Shown piece after piece: positions 37,521 through 48,554 of a DNA stretch of 64,000 nt. Source of the stretch: Shewanella electrodiphila (GTDB lineage: Bacteria > Pseudomonadota > Gammaproteobacteria > Enterobacterales > Shewanellaceae); assembly GCF_023283985.1 (NCBI RefSeq), contig NZ_JAKIKU010000004.1:372001-436000 (forward strand), read 5' to 3'. The position numbers and the translations under genes are program-made. Numbering within the stretch: the first letter of the stretch is position 1; every line of letters begins with the position of its first letter. Below the pieces are notes generated by a model. That model was not told the DNA's origin. It saw nothing but the letters and a program-made list of their open reading frames with translations, and made no database searches.

Positions 37521-38312
37521 TTAATCCATTAAGGGAATGACTTCTCGGTAAGCCTGACGCTGACGGTACTGCTCGAGACGCATAATAAATTCATCACTCT
37601 GTGCCACTTCCGGATCTTGCTTTAAAGCTTCAATCGCTTTTTGCTGAGTATCAACAGCTAACTCAAATTCACCCATTTCAGCATAACCTGCAGCAAGATT
37701 ATCTAAGTTAGTCGGATCATTGGCATTATTTTCCAGCAACTGTAATGCTAACTCAACAGCACGTGAACCATCTCTATATTGCTCTTCAGGACAAGTGGCT
37801 AAAATCCAAGCCACATTGCCTAATGCGATACTGTCACCGACTTGATTAAACTGATCGAGTGCTTTACCACAGTTACGTTCAACCCCATCACCACCAGCTG
37901 AATAGATAAAACCTAAACGAAAGTGAGCGCGAGGATCGCCTTGCTGCGCTAACGTCTGATACCACTGCTCAGCCACTCCAAGGTTTCTCGGTAATAATTT
38001 ACCTTCAAATGATAAGTCTGCGATAGTTTGCTGAGCTTTAATATGATCTTGCATCGCCGCTTGTTCAACCCAGTACAGTCCTTGCTCTGTATCTTGGTCA
38101 ACAAAGCGCCCTGCCAAGTTCATCAGGCCTAACAGGAATTGTGCATCGGCATTGCCTTCAGCAGCACGTAATTGAATGTGCACAAGTTTAGTGCCTGCTT
38201 GGGATTCTAATGAAGCAGGAATAGAAAAAGCATGAGCAGGTGTTACAGCACTGCCAAGCATAAATAACGAGCAAGCAAGCCCTAGATTTAATAGCTTTTG
38301 AGAATATTTCAA
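37521..38312 (-). CDS. Exported Sel1/TPR-repeat protein
   Basis: A 263-residue protein with a signal peptide ending TPAHAFS, then Sel1-like repeats (GNADAQFLLGLMNLAGRFVD, then ARAxFRLGFIYSAGGDGV) and TPR-like helices (NLDNLAAGYAEMGEFELAVD). Two cysteines, in ERNCGKAL and LATCPEEQ, may pair. It is probably a periplasmic protein-interaction scaffold. Its partner is unknown. Divergent from crp. Confidence 0.8.
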   Translation of the reverse strand: MKYSQKLLNLGLACSLFMLGSAVTPAHAFSIPASLESQAGTKLVHIQLRAAEGNADAQFLLGLMNLAGRFVDQDTEQGLYWVEQAAMQDHIKAQQTIADLSFEGKLLPRNLGVAEQWYQTLAQQGDPRAHFRLGFIYSAGGDGVERNCGKALDQFNQVGDSIALGNVAWILATCPEEQYRDGSRAVELALQLLENNANDPTNLDNLAAGYAEMGEFELAVDTQQKAIEALKQDPEVAQSDEFIMRLEQYRQRQAYREVIPLMD

Positions 38313-38687
38313 ATCAACCCCTACAACTCAACTTCATTTGGTAATCGAATTAACAATAACTATCAATTAGTGGTTTTACAATAAAGGAAATGTGTTTAAG
38401 TCTGAAAATATCAGCATTAATAGCGAACTGAGAGTAAAAAAACAGTCAAAATATTGATTTAATAGTTACTTAAAGACTTGCTAAATAATTTAACGCACAC
38501 TAAATTAGATTGACATAGTTATCTAATGTAGCAAAAATAAATCTTAAATTTAATAAGTTAATACTGACTTAGTCGCGTTTTTCATAATGTTAAACTCGAT
38601 CTTCATCAAGGTTTTACAGCGACAAGTCACGTACAATTACTTTATTAGATAGTCCTTACTTTCATTTTATCAATCGAGGAAATAAAC
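38313..38687. promoter_or_regulatory. Divergent region upstream of crp
   Basis: 375 bp of AT-rich non-coding DNA between the Sel1 gene and crp. A TTGACA at 38510-38515 could be a -35 element, but no matching -10 is clear. No convincing CRP site was seen by eye, unlike the autoregulatory sites of E. coli crp. Confidence 0.4.
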
Positions 38688-39323
38688 ATGGCTCTGATTG
38701 GCAAGCCTAAACCTGATCCAACTTTGGAGTGGTTTCTTTCACACTGTCACATCCATAAATACCCAGCAAAAAGCACCTTGATACACGCAGGTGAAGAATC
38801 TGACACGCTTTACTACATCGTAAAGGGCTCGGTAGCTGTATTGATTAAAGATGAAGAAGGTAAAGAAATGATCCTTTCTTACCTTAATCAGGGTGATTTC
38901 ATCGGTGAACTTGGTTTATTCGAAGAACAAGCAGAACGTACAGCTTGGGTTCGTGCAAAACAACCATGTGAAATCGCAGAGATTTCTTATAAGAAATTCA
39001 AGCAACTGATTCAGGTTAATCCTGAAATCCTAATGAAGCTTACTGCTCAAATGGCTTACCGCCTGCAAAGCACTAGCCAAAAAGTAGGTGATTTAGCATT
39101 CTTAGATGTTGCTGGACGTATTGCTCAAACTTTATTACATCTTGCTAAACAGCCAGATGCAATGACTCACCCAGATGGCATGCAAATAAAGATCACTCGT
39201 CAAGAGATTGGTCAGATTGTAGGTTGTTCGCGTGAAACTGTTGGCCGTATTTTGAAAATGCTTGAAGAACAAAGCCTTATTCAAGCTCACGGTAAAACTA
39301 TAGTCGTATATGGTACTCGTTAA
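38688..39323 (+). CDS. crp: cAMP receptor protein
   Basis: A 211-residue global regulator, nearly identical in length and motifs to E. coli CRP. The cAMP-binding beta roll has [19 protein letters not shown], with the Arg and Ser/Thr contacts expected, and the C-terminal helix-turn-helix [21 protein letters not shown] binds TGTGA-N6-TCACA. In Shewanella CRP also controls anaerobic respiration. Ribosome site GAGGA before the ATG. Single gene with its own terminator. Confidence 0.98.
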   Translation: MALIGKPKPDPTLEWFLSHCHIHKYPAKSTLIHAGEESDTLYYIVKGSVAVLIKDEEGKEMILSYLNQGDFIGELGLFEEQAERTAWVRAKQPCEIAEISYKKFKQLIQVNPEILMKLTAQMAYRLQSTSQKVGDLAFLDVAGRIAQTLLHLAKQPDAMTHPDGMQIKITRQEIGQIVGCSRETVGRILKMLEEQSLIQAHGKTIVVYGTR

Positions 39324-39357
39324 GTTAAGCTTCAGCTTGATTTAAGAGTAATTAATT

Positions 39358-39394
39358 AAAGTGATAATTAGTCAATCTGATTATCACTTTTTTT
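39358..39394 (+). terminator. crp terminator
   Basis: AAAGTGATAAT / ATTATCACTTT with an 11-nt loop and TTTTTTT tract; ends right at the next gene. Confidence 0.9.
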
Positions 39395-39409
39395 ATGGGA
39401 GTCTTTCCA

Positions 39410-39760
39410 ATGAGGCTGCTGCCAGCGCTTTTTCTCAGTCTATTTGCATACACTCTCAGCTCAACGACACATGCAATGACAAACGAGCTTCAACATGATG
39501 AAGTTCAGCGCTTGGTCACATCTGGTAGCATTCGTTCACTTGATTATTCCCTTACTTTACTTGCACAATACTGTGAAGGTGAATTAATTGATGCCAGCCT
39601 CTATCAAGAGGATGATAAATGGCGTTATGATTTACAATTAAAGTTAAAAAAAGGGCATGTTATCCATTTATCTATCGATGCAACAAATGGAATGCCAGAG
39701 TCTATTGACCAACTACCAAGTGAATGCCAAATAAATGAAACTGCTACTCGTCGAAGATAA
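39410..39760 (+). CDS. Exported PepSY-type protein upstream of a two-component system
   Basis: A protein of about 116 residues with a signal peptide ending THA and a PepSY-like region (VQRLVTSGSIRSLDYSLTLL, then GELIDASLYQEDDKWRYDLQL). Such small proteins often precede PhoPQ-like pairs and may modulate the sensor in the periplasm; that role is inference. An ATG at 39395 is in frame, but the one at 39410 has GGAG eight bases before it and starts the signal peptide. Its last 26 bases overlap the response-regulator gene in a different frame. Confidence 0.75.
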   Translation: MRLLPALFLSLFAYTLSSTTHAMTNELQHDEVQRLVTSGSIRSLDYSLTLLAQYCEGELIDASLYQEDDKWRYDLQLKLKKGHVIHLSIDATNGMPESIDQLPSECQINETATRRR

Positions 39761-40409
39761 TACCCTTTTAGTTGCTGAACTTGAGAAACAACTTAAACAA
39801 GCTGGCTATGTTACAGATGTCACTGACAAAGCTGTTGAAGCAGACTATCTAATTAAAGAAACCCAATACGATTGTGTCATTCTAGACATAGGCCTCCCTG
39901 ACGGTAATGGCTTAACGCTAGTACAGTCTTGGCGCGAAAAAGGCATCGATACTCCCGTTATCATGCTAACCGCCCGAAGTCAGTGGCATGAAAAAGTTGA
40001 AGGTTTTAATGCTGGCGCTGATGACTACCTTGGCAAACCTTTCCATGCCCAAGAGTTATTAGCACGTGTTCAAGCACTTATTCACCGTGCCCATGGCCGA
40101 CTTAATACCTCATCAAAGCAATTAAGCTATGGCGGCATTACATTAGATGAAGCCGAGCAGAGAGTGCATATCGGTGAAAACCATTTTGAATTAACCGCGA
40201 TGGAGTTTAGATTGCTTAAAATCTTCCTGATGTCGCCTAAAAAGTTACTCTCAAAAGCCCAATTGACAGACAAACTATACCAATTTGATGATGAGAAAGA
40301 GTCAAATGTTGTAGAAGTTTACGTCACTCATTTACGTAAAAAACTCGGTAAAACGGCCATTGAAACTCGACGCGGCCAAGGATACATCTTTCACGGCATC
40401 GTGGAATGA
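39735..40409 (+). CDS. OmpR/PhoP-family response regulator
   Basis: A 224-residue regulator. Receiver domain residues 1-118 with acidic pocket E7/D8, phosphorylation site D51 (ILDIGLPDG), and the TAR/K region (MLTARSQW, LGKPFHAQEL). C-terminal winged helix with ELTAMEFRLLKIFL and VEVYVTHLRKKLG, then RGQGYIF. The closest well-known match is PhoP. It overlaps the PepSY gene upstream by 26 bp and the kinase downstream by 4 bp, so the three are co-translated. Targets are unknown. Confidence 0.92.
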   Translation: MKLLLVEDNTLLVAELEKQLKQAGYVTDVTDKAVEADYLIKETQYDCVILDIGLPDGNGLTLVQSWREKGIDTPVIMLTARSQWHEKVEGFNAGADDYLGKPFHAQELLARVQALIHRAHGRLNTSSKQLSYGGITLDEAEQRVHIGENHFELTAMEFRLLKIFLMSPKKLLSKAQLTDKLYQFDDEKESNVVEVYVTHLRKKLGKTAIETRRGQGYIFHGIVE

Positions 40410-41791
40410 TATCGATCCGCAGTAAGCTAAGCTTATGGCTCAGTGCACTCATTATTATTGCGACAGTCATTGGACTCATACTGTTTGAGTCCATGCTGCG
40501 ACAAGCTTTTCACGACTCTATCATCAATCGACTCGAAGAAGATTTAGAGCACATCATTCTGGCAAGTCACATTAATGCTGGCGAAATCATTATCGACCAA
40601 AATGAGCTGTCGAGCTTTTACAAACCCGCATACTCTGGGCGCTACTTTCAGTTTAATTCAGAAAGCCAAGTCATTCGTTCTCGCTCCCTATGGGATGTAC
40701 AACTCGACATTGAACTACTTGAGCAAAACCAAACTCGCGTCTGGCAAGCCAAAGGGCCAAAAAATAATGATATGCAGTTATTATCTATTGGCTTAGGTTC
40801 CACCAGCGGTCAGAAAGTGGCAACGTTAACTGTTGCCCAGGATTTAAGTATTGGCAGGCGGGTATTTAGTGAAGTATTTGGTACTAAGCTTGCAATCAAT
40901 ATCGCCATGCTGCTAGCAATGATTGGCGGTATTTTTATCATTATCAGGCAATCTTTTAAGCCTGTAAAATCCATTCAGGATTCACTCGCTAAACTTAGGC
41001 AAGGTGAAATAAACTCTCTCGAGATTAATCAGATCCCAGTAGAAATAAAGCCGTTAGCAGAAACCTATAACGAACTATTGGATTACACCGCCAATCAAAT
41101 CGAGCGTAGCCGTAATAACCTGGGTAATTTAAGCCATGGTCTAAAAACCCCGCTTGCTGTGATGCAGCAGCAAGTTGAAGTGCTCGGTTTATCCAATCCT
41201 GAATCTGCCGAAGCTATGCAACAGCAACTCGATCAAATTCGCAATATGATTGAACGTAAACTTGCCGCAGCTCGTATCACCGGCGATATGCTCCCCGCTG
41301 CACAAATGGTCATTCCAAGAGATTTCGAGGCGCTCACCAATACTTTAGATAAAGTCCACCACCATAAACAAATTGATTGCAGCGTCAATATCATTGCCAA
41401 TATCAACCGACTGCCTATTCACCGTGAAGATGGGATGGAACTGTTTGGTAATCTATTAGACAACGCCTATAAGTGGGCACAATCAAATATCATTGTCGAT
41501 ATCGACGTCATAGCCAGTAACAGTAAAACGAGTGAGGTTAATTCAGGTCAAACTCTGACACTCACGATAGAAGATGATGGACCTGGTGTGAATGATGATC
41601 AACTCAATCAGTTAACCAATCGCGGTAAGCGTTTAGATGAGGCTGTTGTAGGCCATGGGCTTGGCTTATCCATCGTCAAAGAGATTATTGAACAGTATGG
41701 ATACAATTTGACGTTTGACCGTTCAGAGCGCTTAGGTGGGCTCAGAGTAACTATTGCATTTAACAATCCGAAAGTGATGACCAGCGTCTAA
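40406..41791 (+). CDS. PhoQ-like sensor histidine kinase
   Basis: A 461-residue inner-membrane kinase: helix about residues 10-28, a periplasmic sensor of about 125 residues, helix about 160-180, a HAMP-like linker, H box NLSHGLKTP with H244, N box LFGNLLDNAYKWA, and G boxes EDDGPGV and GHGLGLSIVKEI. The RGKRLDE segment before the G2 box is typical of PhoQ. Its sensor lacks an obvious acidic cluster, so Mg sensing cannot be claimed. It pairs with the regulator overlapping by 4 bp. Confidence 0.9.
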   Translation: MISIRSKLSLWLSALIIIATVIGLILFESMLRQAFHDSIINRLEEDLEHIILASHINAGEIIIDQNELSSFYKPAYSGRYFQFNSESQVIRSRSLWDVQLDIELLEQNQTRVWQAKGPKNNDMQLLSIGLGSTSGQKVATLTVAQDLSIGRRVFSEVFGTKLAINIAMLLAMIGGIFIIIRQSFKPVKSIQDSLAKLRQGEINSLEINQIPVEIKPLAETYNELLDYTANQIERSRNNLGNLSHGLKTPLAVMQQQVEVLGLSNPESAEAMQQQLDQIRNMIERKLAAARITGDMLPAAQMVIPRDFEALTNTLDKVHHHKQIDCSVNIIANINRLPIHREDGMELFGNLLDNAYKWAQSNIIVDIDVIASNSKTSEVNSGQTLTLTIEDDGPGVNDDQLNQLTNRGKRLDEAVVGHGLGLSIVKEIIEQYGYNLTFDRSERLGGLRVTIAFNNPKVMTSV

Positions 41792-41820
41792 TCGCTCAAT
41801 CTTCTATACCAGACACTAAA

Positions 41821-41862
41821 AAGCCCTGAGTCATTTAAATAACATAAAATGACTCAGGGCTT
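41821..41862. terminator. Bidirectional terminator between kinase and DUF1338 genes
   Basis: Perfect 16-bp stem AAGCCCTGAGTCATTT / AAATGACTCAGGGCTT with a 10-nt loop, between convergent genes. Confidence 0.88.
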
Positions 41863-41901
41863 GTTCAATAAAAAGCAATAACCACAATAATCAGCTTGTT
41901 G

Positions 41902-41931
41902 CAGTTTCAGTTTCAGTTTCAGTTTCAGTTT
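41902..41931. repeat. Hexanucleotide tandem repeat (CAGTTT)5
   Basis: Five exact copies of CAGTTT, non-coding, 15 bp past the DUF1338 stop and 40 bp from the terminator. Confidence 0.95.
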
Positions 41932-41946
41932 AAATAAACCAAAACT

Positions 41947-42747
41947 TTAGCCTGCAGCGTTAGTGCTTTCAAAAATTTTATCGGCAGAAGCCGCAACAAA
42001 GCCTGTATACAAATTGCCATCCGTCATTGGGTATCGGCGAGCAAACTCATAAAAACAGGTTGGGATTTCTAATTCACCATCCGCAAAAGTAACCATCATT
42101 CTGTCAGCCATCGTCGAAGATTGCTCTAACAAAACTTCCGCTGAACCTTTCACTTCACCGCCTGAAGTGTTCAATTTAAAGCCGGCACTTTTCAATGCTT
42201 CATTGACTGACTCAATACGTTCAAACTCTGGCAGCGCATTGATTGATACTGTGAAATGGTTTGCGCGATAGCCAATAGCGGCAACCCAAGCGGCATATTC
42301 ACTTTCAGCTAATAGTGTTTTGTAGCTTGCAAGATCCACATTCCAATGACGACCAGAATAAAGGAAATTATCCGCTTTAGTTGCGCTCTCATCCACTTGG
42401 TCAATTAAACCATGAATTATGGTTTGCGCTTTAGGGCTAAACTCTTCAACTAATAGCTCAGAGATAAAGACTTTTGGTTGATTTGCATCAGGATGCTCAA
42501 AGTGTTTGGCGATTAATTTCTTTTGCTCAAAGTTGTAATCACCACAAGCCACATAACCAATGGACTCGAAATGTTCGGCAAGCACTGATAAGTTAACTTT
42601 AGCAATGTTAAAGGTTCTCAAAGCAATATGATCATTAATGATCGGCTCGCCGTTACTGAGTAACTTATGAATACTATCCGCTGATGGCGTCATGTTGATA
42701 TAGTCTTGCCATAATGCAGCGAACAAAGCGTTTACGTCGGTATGCAT
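41947..42747 (-). CDS. DUF1338 family protein (2-oxoadipate dioxygenase/decarboxylase-like)
   Basis: A 266-residue protein of the DUF1338/YdcJ family, some members of which are Fe(II)-dependent 2-oxoadipate dioxygenase/decarboxylases (HglS). Potential metal ligands are visible: His in NDHIALRTF, His in RANHFTVSINAL and Glu in TCFYEFARRYP. It is downstream of astD on the same strand, so it may belong to arginine or amino-acid catabolism, but a foldback element and a terminator-like stem lie between. The substrate is unknown. Confidence 0.85.
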   Translation of the reverse strand: MHTDVNALFAALWQDYINMTPSADSIHKLLSNGEPIINDHIALRTFNIAKVNLSVLAEHFESIGYVACGDYNFEQKKLIAKHFEHPDANQPKVFISELLVEEFSPKAQTIIHGLIDQVDESATKADNFLYSGRHWNVDLASYKTLLAESEYAAWVAAIGYRANHFTVSINALPEFERIESVNEALKSAGFKLNTSGGEVKGSAEVLLEQSSTMADRMMVTFADGELEIPTCFYEFARRYPMTDGNLYTGFVAASADKIFESTNAAG

Positions 42748-42769
42748 AATAAAATCCTTCTTTATAAAA

Positions 42770-43059
42770 AAGGCAATGAGTAAGGGCCTGTTGATCTTTC
42801 AAGGTTGCTTTTGCAGCGAATTGTTGGCCATTTGTACAAGGCAGAGACTTTGAGGTGTAGTTATTCTACATAAAAAGTCAATAACGCAGTAAAAGTGGCC
42901 AACAAACGCTGCCCGAAGGGTTCGGCTAAAAACATTTTACTCTTTGTTGAATGGCTTTTGCTTAGGTGACTAGGCATCAATCCATTCGCCTCAATTAAAA
43001 CGTTTTTAACTCGAACAAAATTCAACCAGAAAAGATTAGCAGGCCCTAGTCATTGCCTT
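42770..43059. mobile_element. MITE-like foldback repeat
   Basis: About 290 bp without coding capacity. The outer ends form inverted repeats: AAGGCAATGA-GTAAGGGCCTG at the left and its near reverse complement at 43040-43059, with similarity extending about 40 bp inward (ATCTTT, GTTG, TTTTG blocks). An inner inverted repeat (GCAGCG...TTGGCCA at 42813-42834 and 42892-42912) encloses GACTTT / AAAGTC and TGTAG-N5-CTACA, making a long hairpin. I recognise the sequence type as a dispersed intergenic repeat of Shewanella-like genomes; there is only one copy in this window, so copy number is unproven. Confidence 0.75.
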
Positions 43060-43077
43060 AGCAGCTTTATTGTTATT

Positions 43078-45568
<2,491 letters not shown>

Positions 45569-45599
45569 CAAACTCTCCTAAAATAACACCTATAAAGCC

Positions 45600-45627
45600 A
45601 GTATTTATGCCTTCAGGCTTAAATACT
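45600..45627 (-). repeat. Hairpin before astA
   Basis: AGTATTTATGCC / GGCTTAAATACT with a 4-nt loop and a single mismatch. It lies in the astA leader just downstream of the astC terminator. Confidence 0.6.
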
Positions 45628-45648
45628 TAACCTCATTGGTTACCCAAA

Positions 45649-45680
45649 CAAAAAAGCGCAACCCAATGGTTGCGCAATTT
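45649..45680 (-). terminator. Terminator or attenuator between astC and astA
   Basis: GCGCAACC / GGTTGCGC with a 4-nt loop; on the minus strand it is followed by TTTTTTG. It sits just past the astC stop, inside the ast gene group. Confidence 0.82.
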
Positions 45681-45686
45681 TATCAA

Positions 45687-47240
<1,554 letters not shown>

Positions 47241-48383
47241 TTACACTAAATCCAATTTGCGGTAGTTTTGCCCTTTCAGCCTGATAAGTTCCTGCTCAGT
47301 AAATTCATAATAATCAAACATCACACGCTTTTCTTGGGGTTCAATTAGGCGAGATTCTTCTAACAATAACACTTTCGCGAAGCAGCTCGCTTTCGCGACG
47401 ATGGCACTTTCAGCAGAGAACTCGCTAAAGTGGTAATTAAAATCGAGCTCTTTTAGTATTTTTGTCAGCTTACTGTTTTCAAATTCAAGTAAATCCAGCA
47501 TTTGCCAATTTAACTGCTCACCATGAGACATTACCTTGCTAAATACTTCATTTGCAGGAAACTCAGATGCCATCACAGCATCGTAGAGATTCTTATCTCC
47601 TTTAGCACTCGTTTCTCGCAGCCAAGTGCCCCAGGTTTTCTCAAACTGCCTTGCGCTAGCATTCAAGATAGTCGCACTGCCTAATTGCTTCATGAGCGAC
47701 GCGCTGTAAACCAGCGCCGCATCTTTCTCATGCAATACTGCTAGGGCTTTGGCTGCAATTGCAGTCATCATGCTATATCGCCATAGCTTTCTGGTGGTCC
47801 AGACTAGATTAGCATTACCAGAAGGCAACCAATTACGTAGGCAAAAGTAAGGTATTACCGCTTGTAAGTTTTCAATGCCAATATAATTAAGGACTAACTT
47901 AATATCAGTGACTTTAACTTCCGAGCGCTGAGGTCTTCTATGGCTTGATGCTGGGCTATTAATTAAATTGACTAAATCGGTATACAACCAGGAGATGTTT
48001 TCGACTAAGGGGCGGATACGACGAAGATCAGGGTCTTTATTCAATAGTAAATCAAGTAGTAAGACTTGTGACTCAGCTAGACCAGATTGTTCCAGCATTT
48101 GTTTAGGTGAGCTAATTTGATGCTCTAGGGCATTCATCACTGTGATGGTCAGCTGCTCAGAAATACGCTTAAGCACATGCTGAGCTTTTGCTTGCTCTTC
48201 CATGCGCGCCTTAATGGCTTTACGCTCGACTTCTAATTTATTGGCATCATCCTCAAGCTGTTTATCGCGATCATCAAACTGCTGGGTCAGCTTTTCTTTC
48301 CCTACAATAAGTTGTTTATATAATCGATTTTCAACTTCGATGACTTTTCCTGGTCTGACTCCACCTGCTACCGACACTGCCAC
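47241..48383 (-). CDS. HDOD domain protein
   Basis: A 380-residue cytosolic protein. Residues about 15-85 are a charged coiled coil (KLTQQFDDRDKQLEDDANKL). The middle and C-terminal parts match the HDOD fold (LVNLINSPASSHRR, IKLVLNYIGIENLQAVIPYF, YSASLMKQLG). The HD metal residues are missing, which is usual for HDOD, so a signalling or scaffolding role without catalysis is likely. It begins with GTG, preceded by AAAGG. The partner is unknown. Confidence 0.8.
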   Translation of the reverse strand: MAVSVAGGVRPGKVIEVENRLYKQLIVGKEKLTQQFDDRDKQLEDDANKLEVERKAIKARMEEQAKAQHVLKRISEQLTITVMNALEHQISSPKQMLEQSGLAESQVLLLDLLLNKDPDLRRIRPLVENISWLYTDLVNLINSPASSHRRPQRSEVKVTDIKLVLNYIGIENLQAVIPYFCLRNWLPSGNANLVWTTRKLWRYSMMTAIAAKALAVLHEKDAALVYSASLMKQLGSATILNASARQFEKTWGTWLRETSAKGDKNLYDAVMASEFPANEVFSKVMSHGEQLNWQMLDLLEFENSKLTKILKELDFNYHFSEFSAESAIVAKASCFAKVLLLEESRLIEPQEKRVMFDYYEFTEQELIRLKGQNYRKLDLV

Positions 48384-48480
48384 TACTGCAAACCTTTAAC
48401 CTTGATACATGTTGGTGATAATAAAGGATATCGGCCGCTTTATGTATCAATTGAGCGTAATAATCAAAAAAGAAAGACAT

Positions 48481-48500
48481 AAAAAAGCTTCCAATAGGAA
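48481..48500 (-). terminator. Terminator of the S9 peptidase gene
   Basis: GGGCTTCC / GGAAGCTTTTTT with a 4-nt loop on the minus strand, about 55 bp past the peptidase stop. Confidence 0.85.
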
Positions 48501-48554
48501 GCCCTTTTAAGGTGAAGCGCTTCATGCATGGCATAAAGTGCTAATTTTCAATAT

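Noticed and set aside
38510..38540. crp promoter with TTGACA
   Set aside because: No acceptable -10 element at 16-18 bp, so not listed as a separate promoter.
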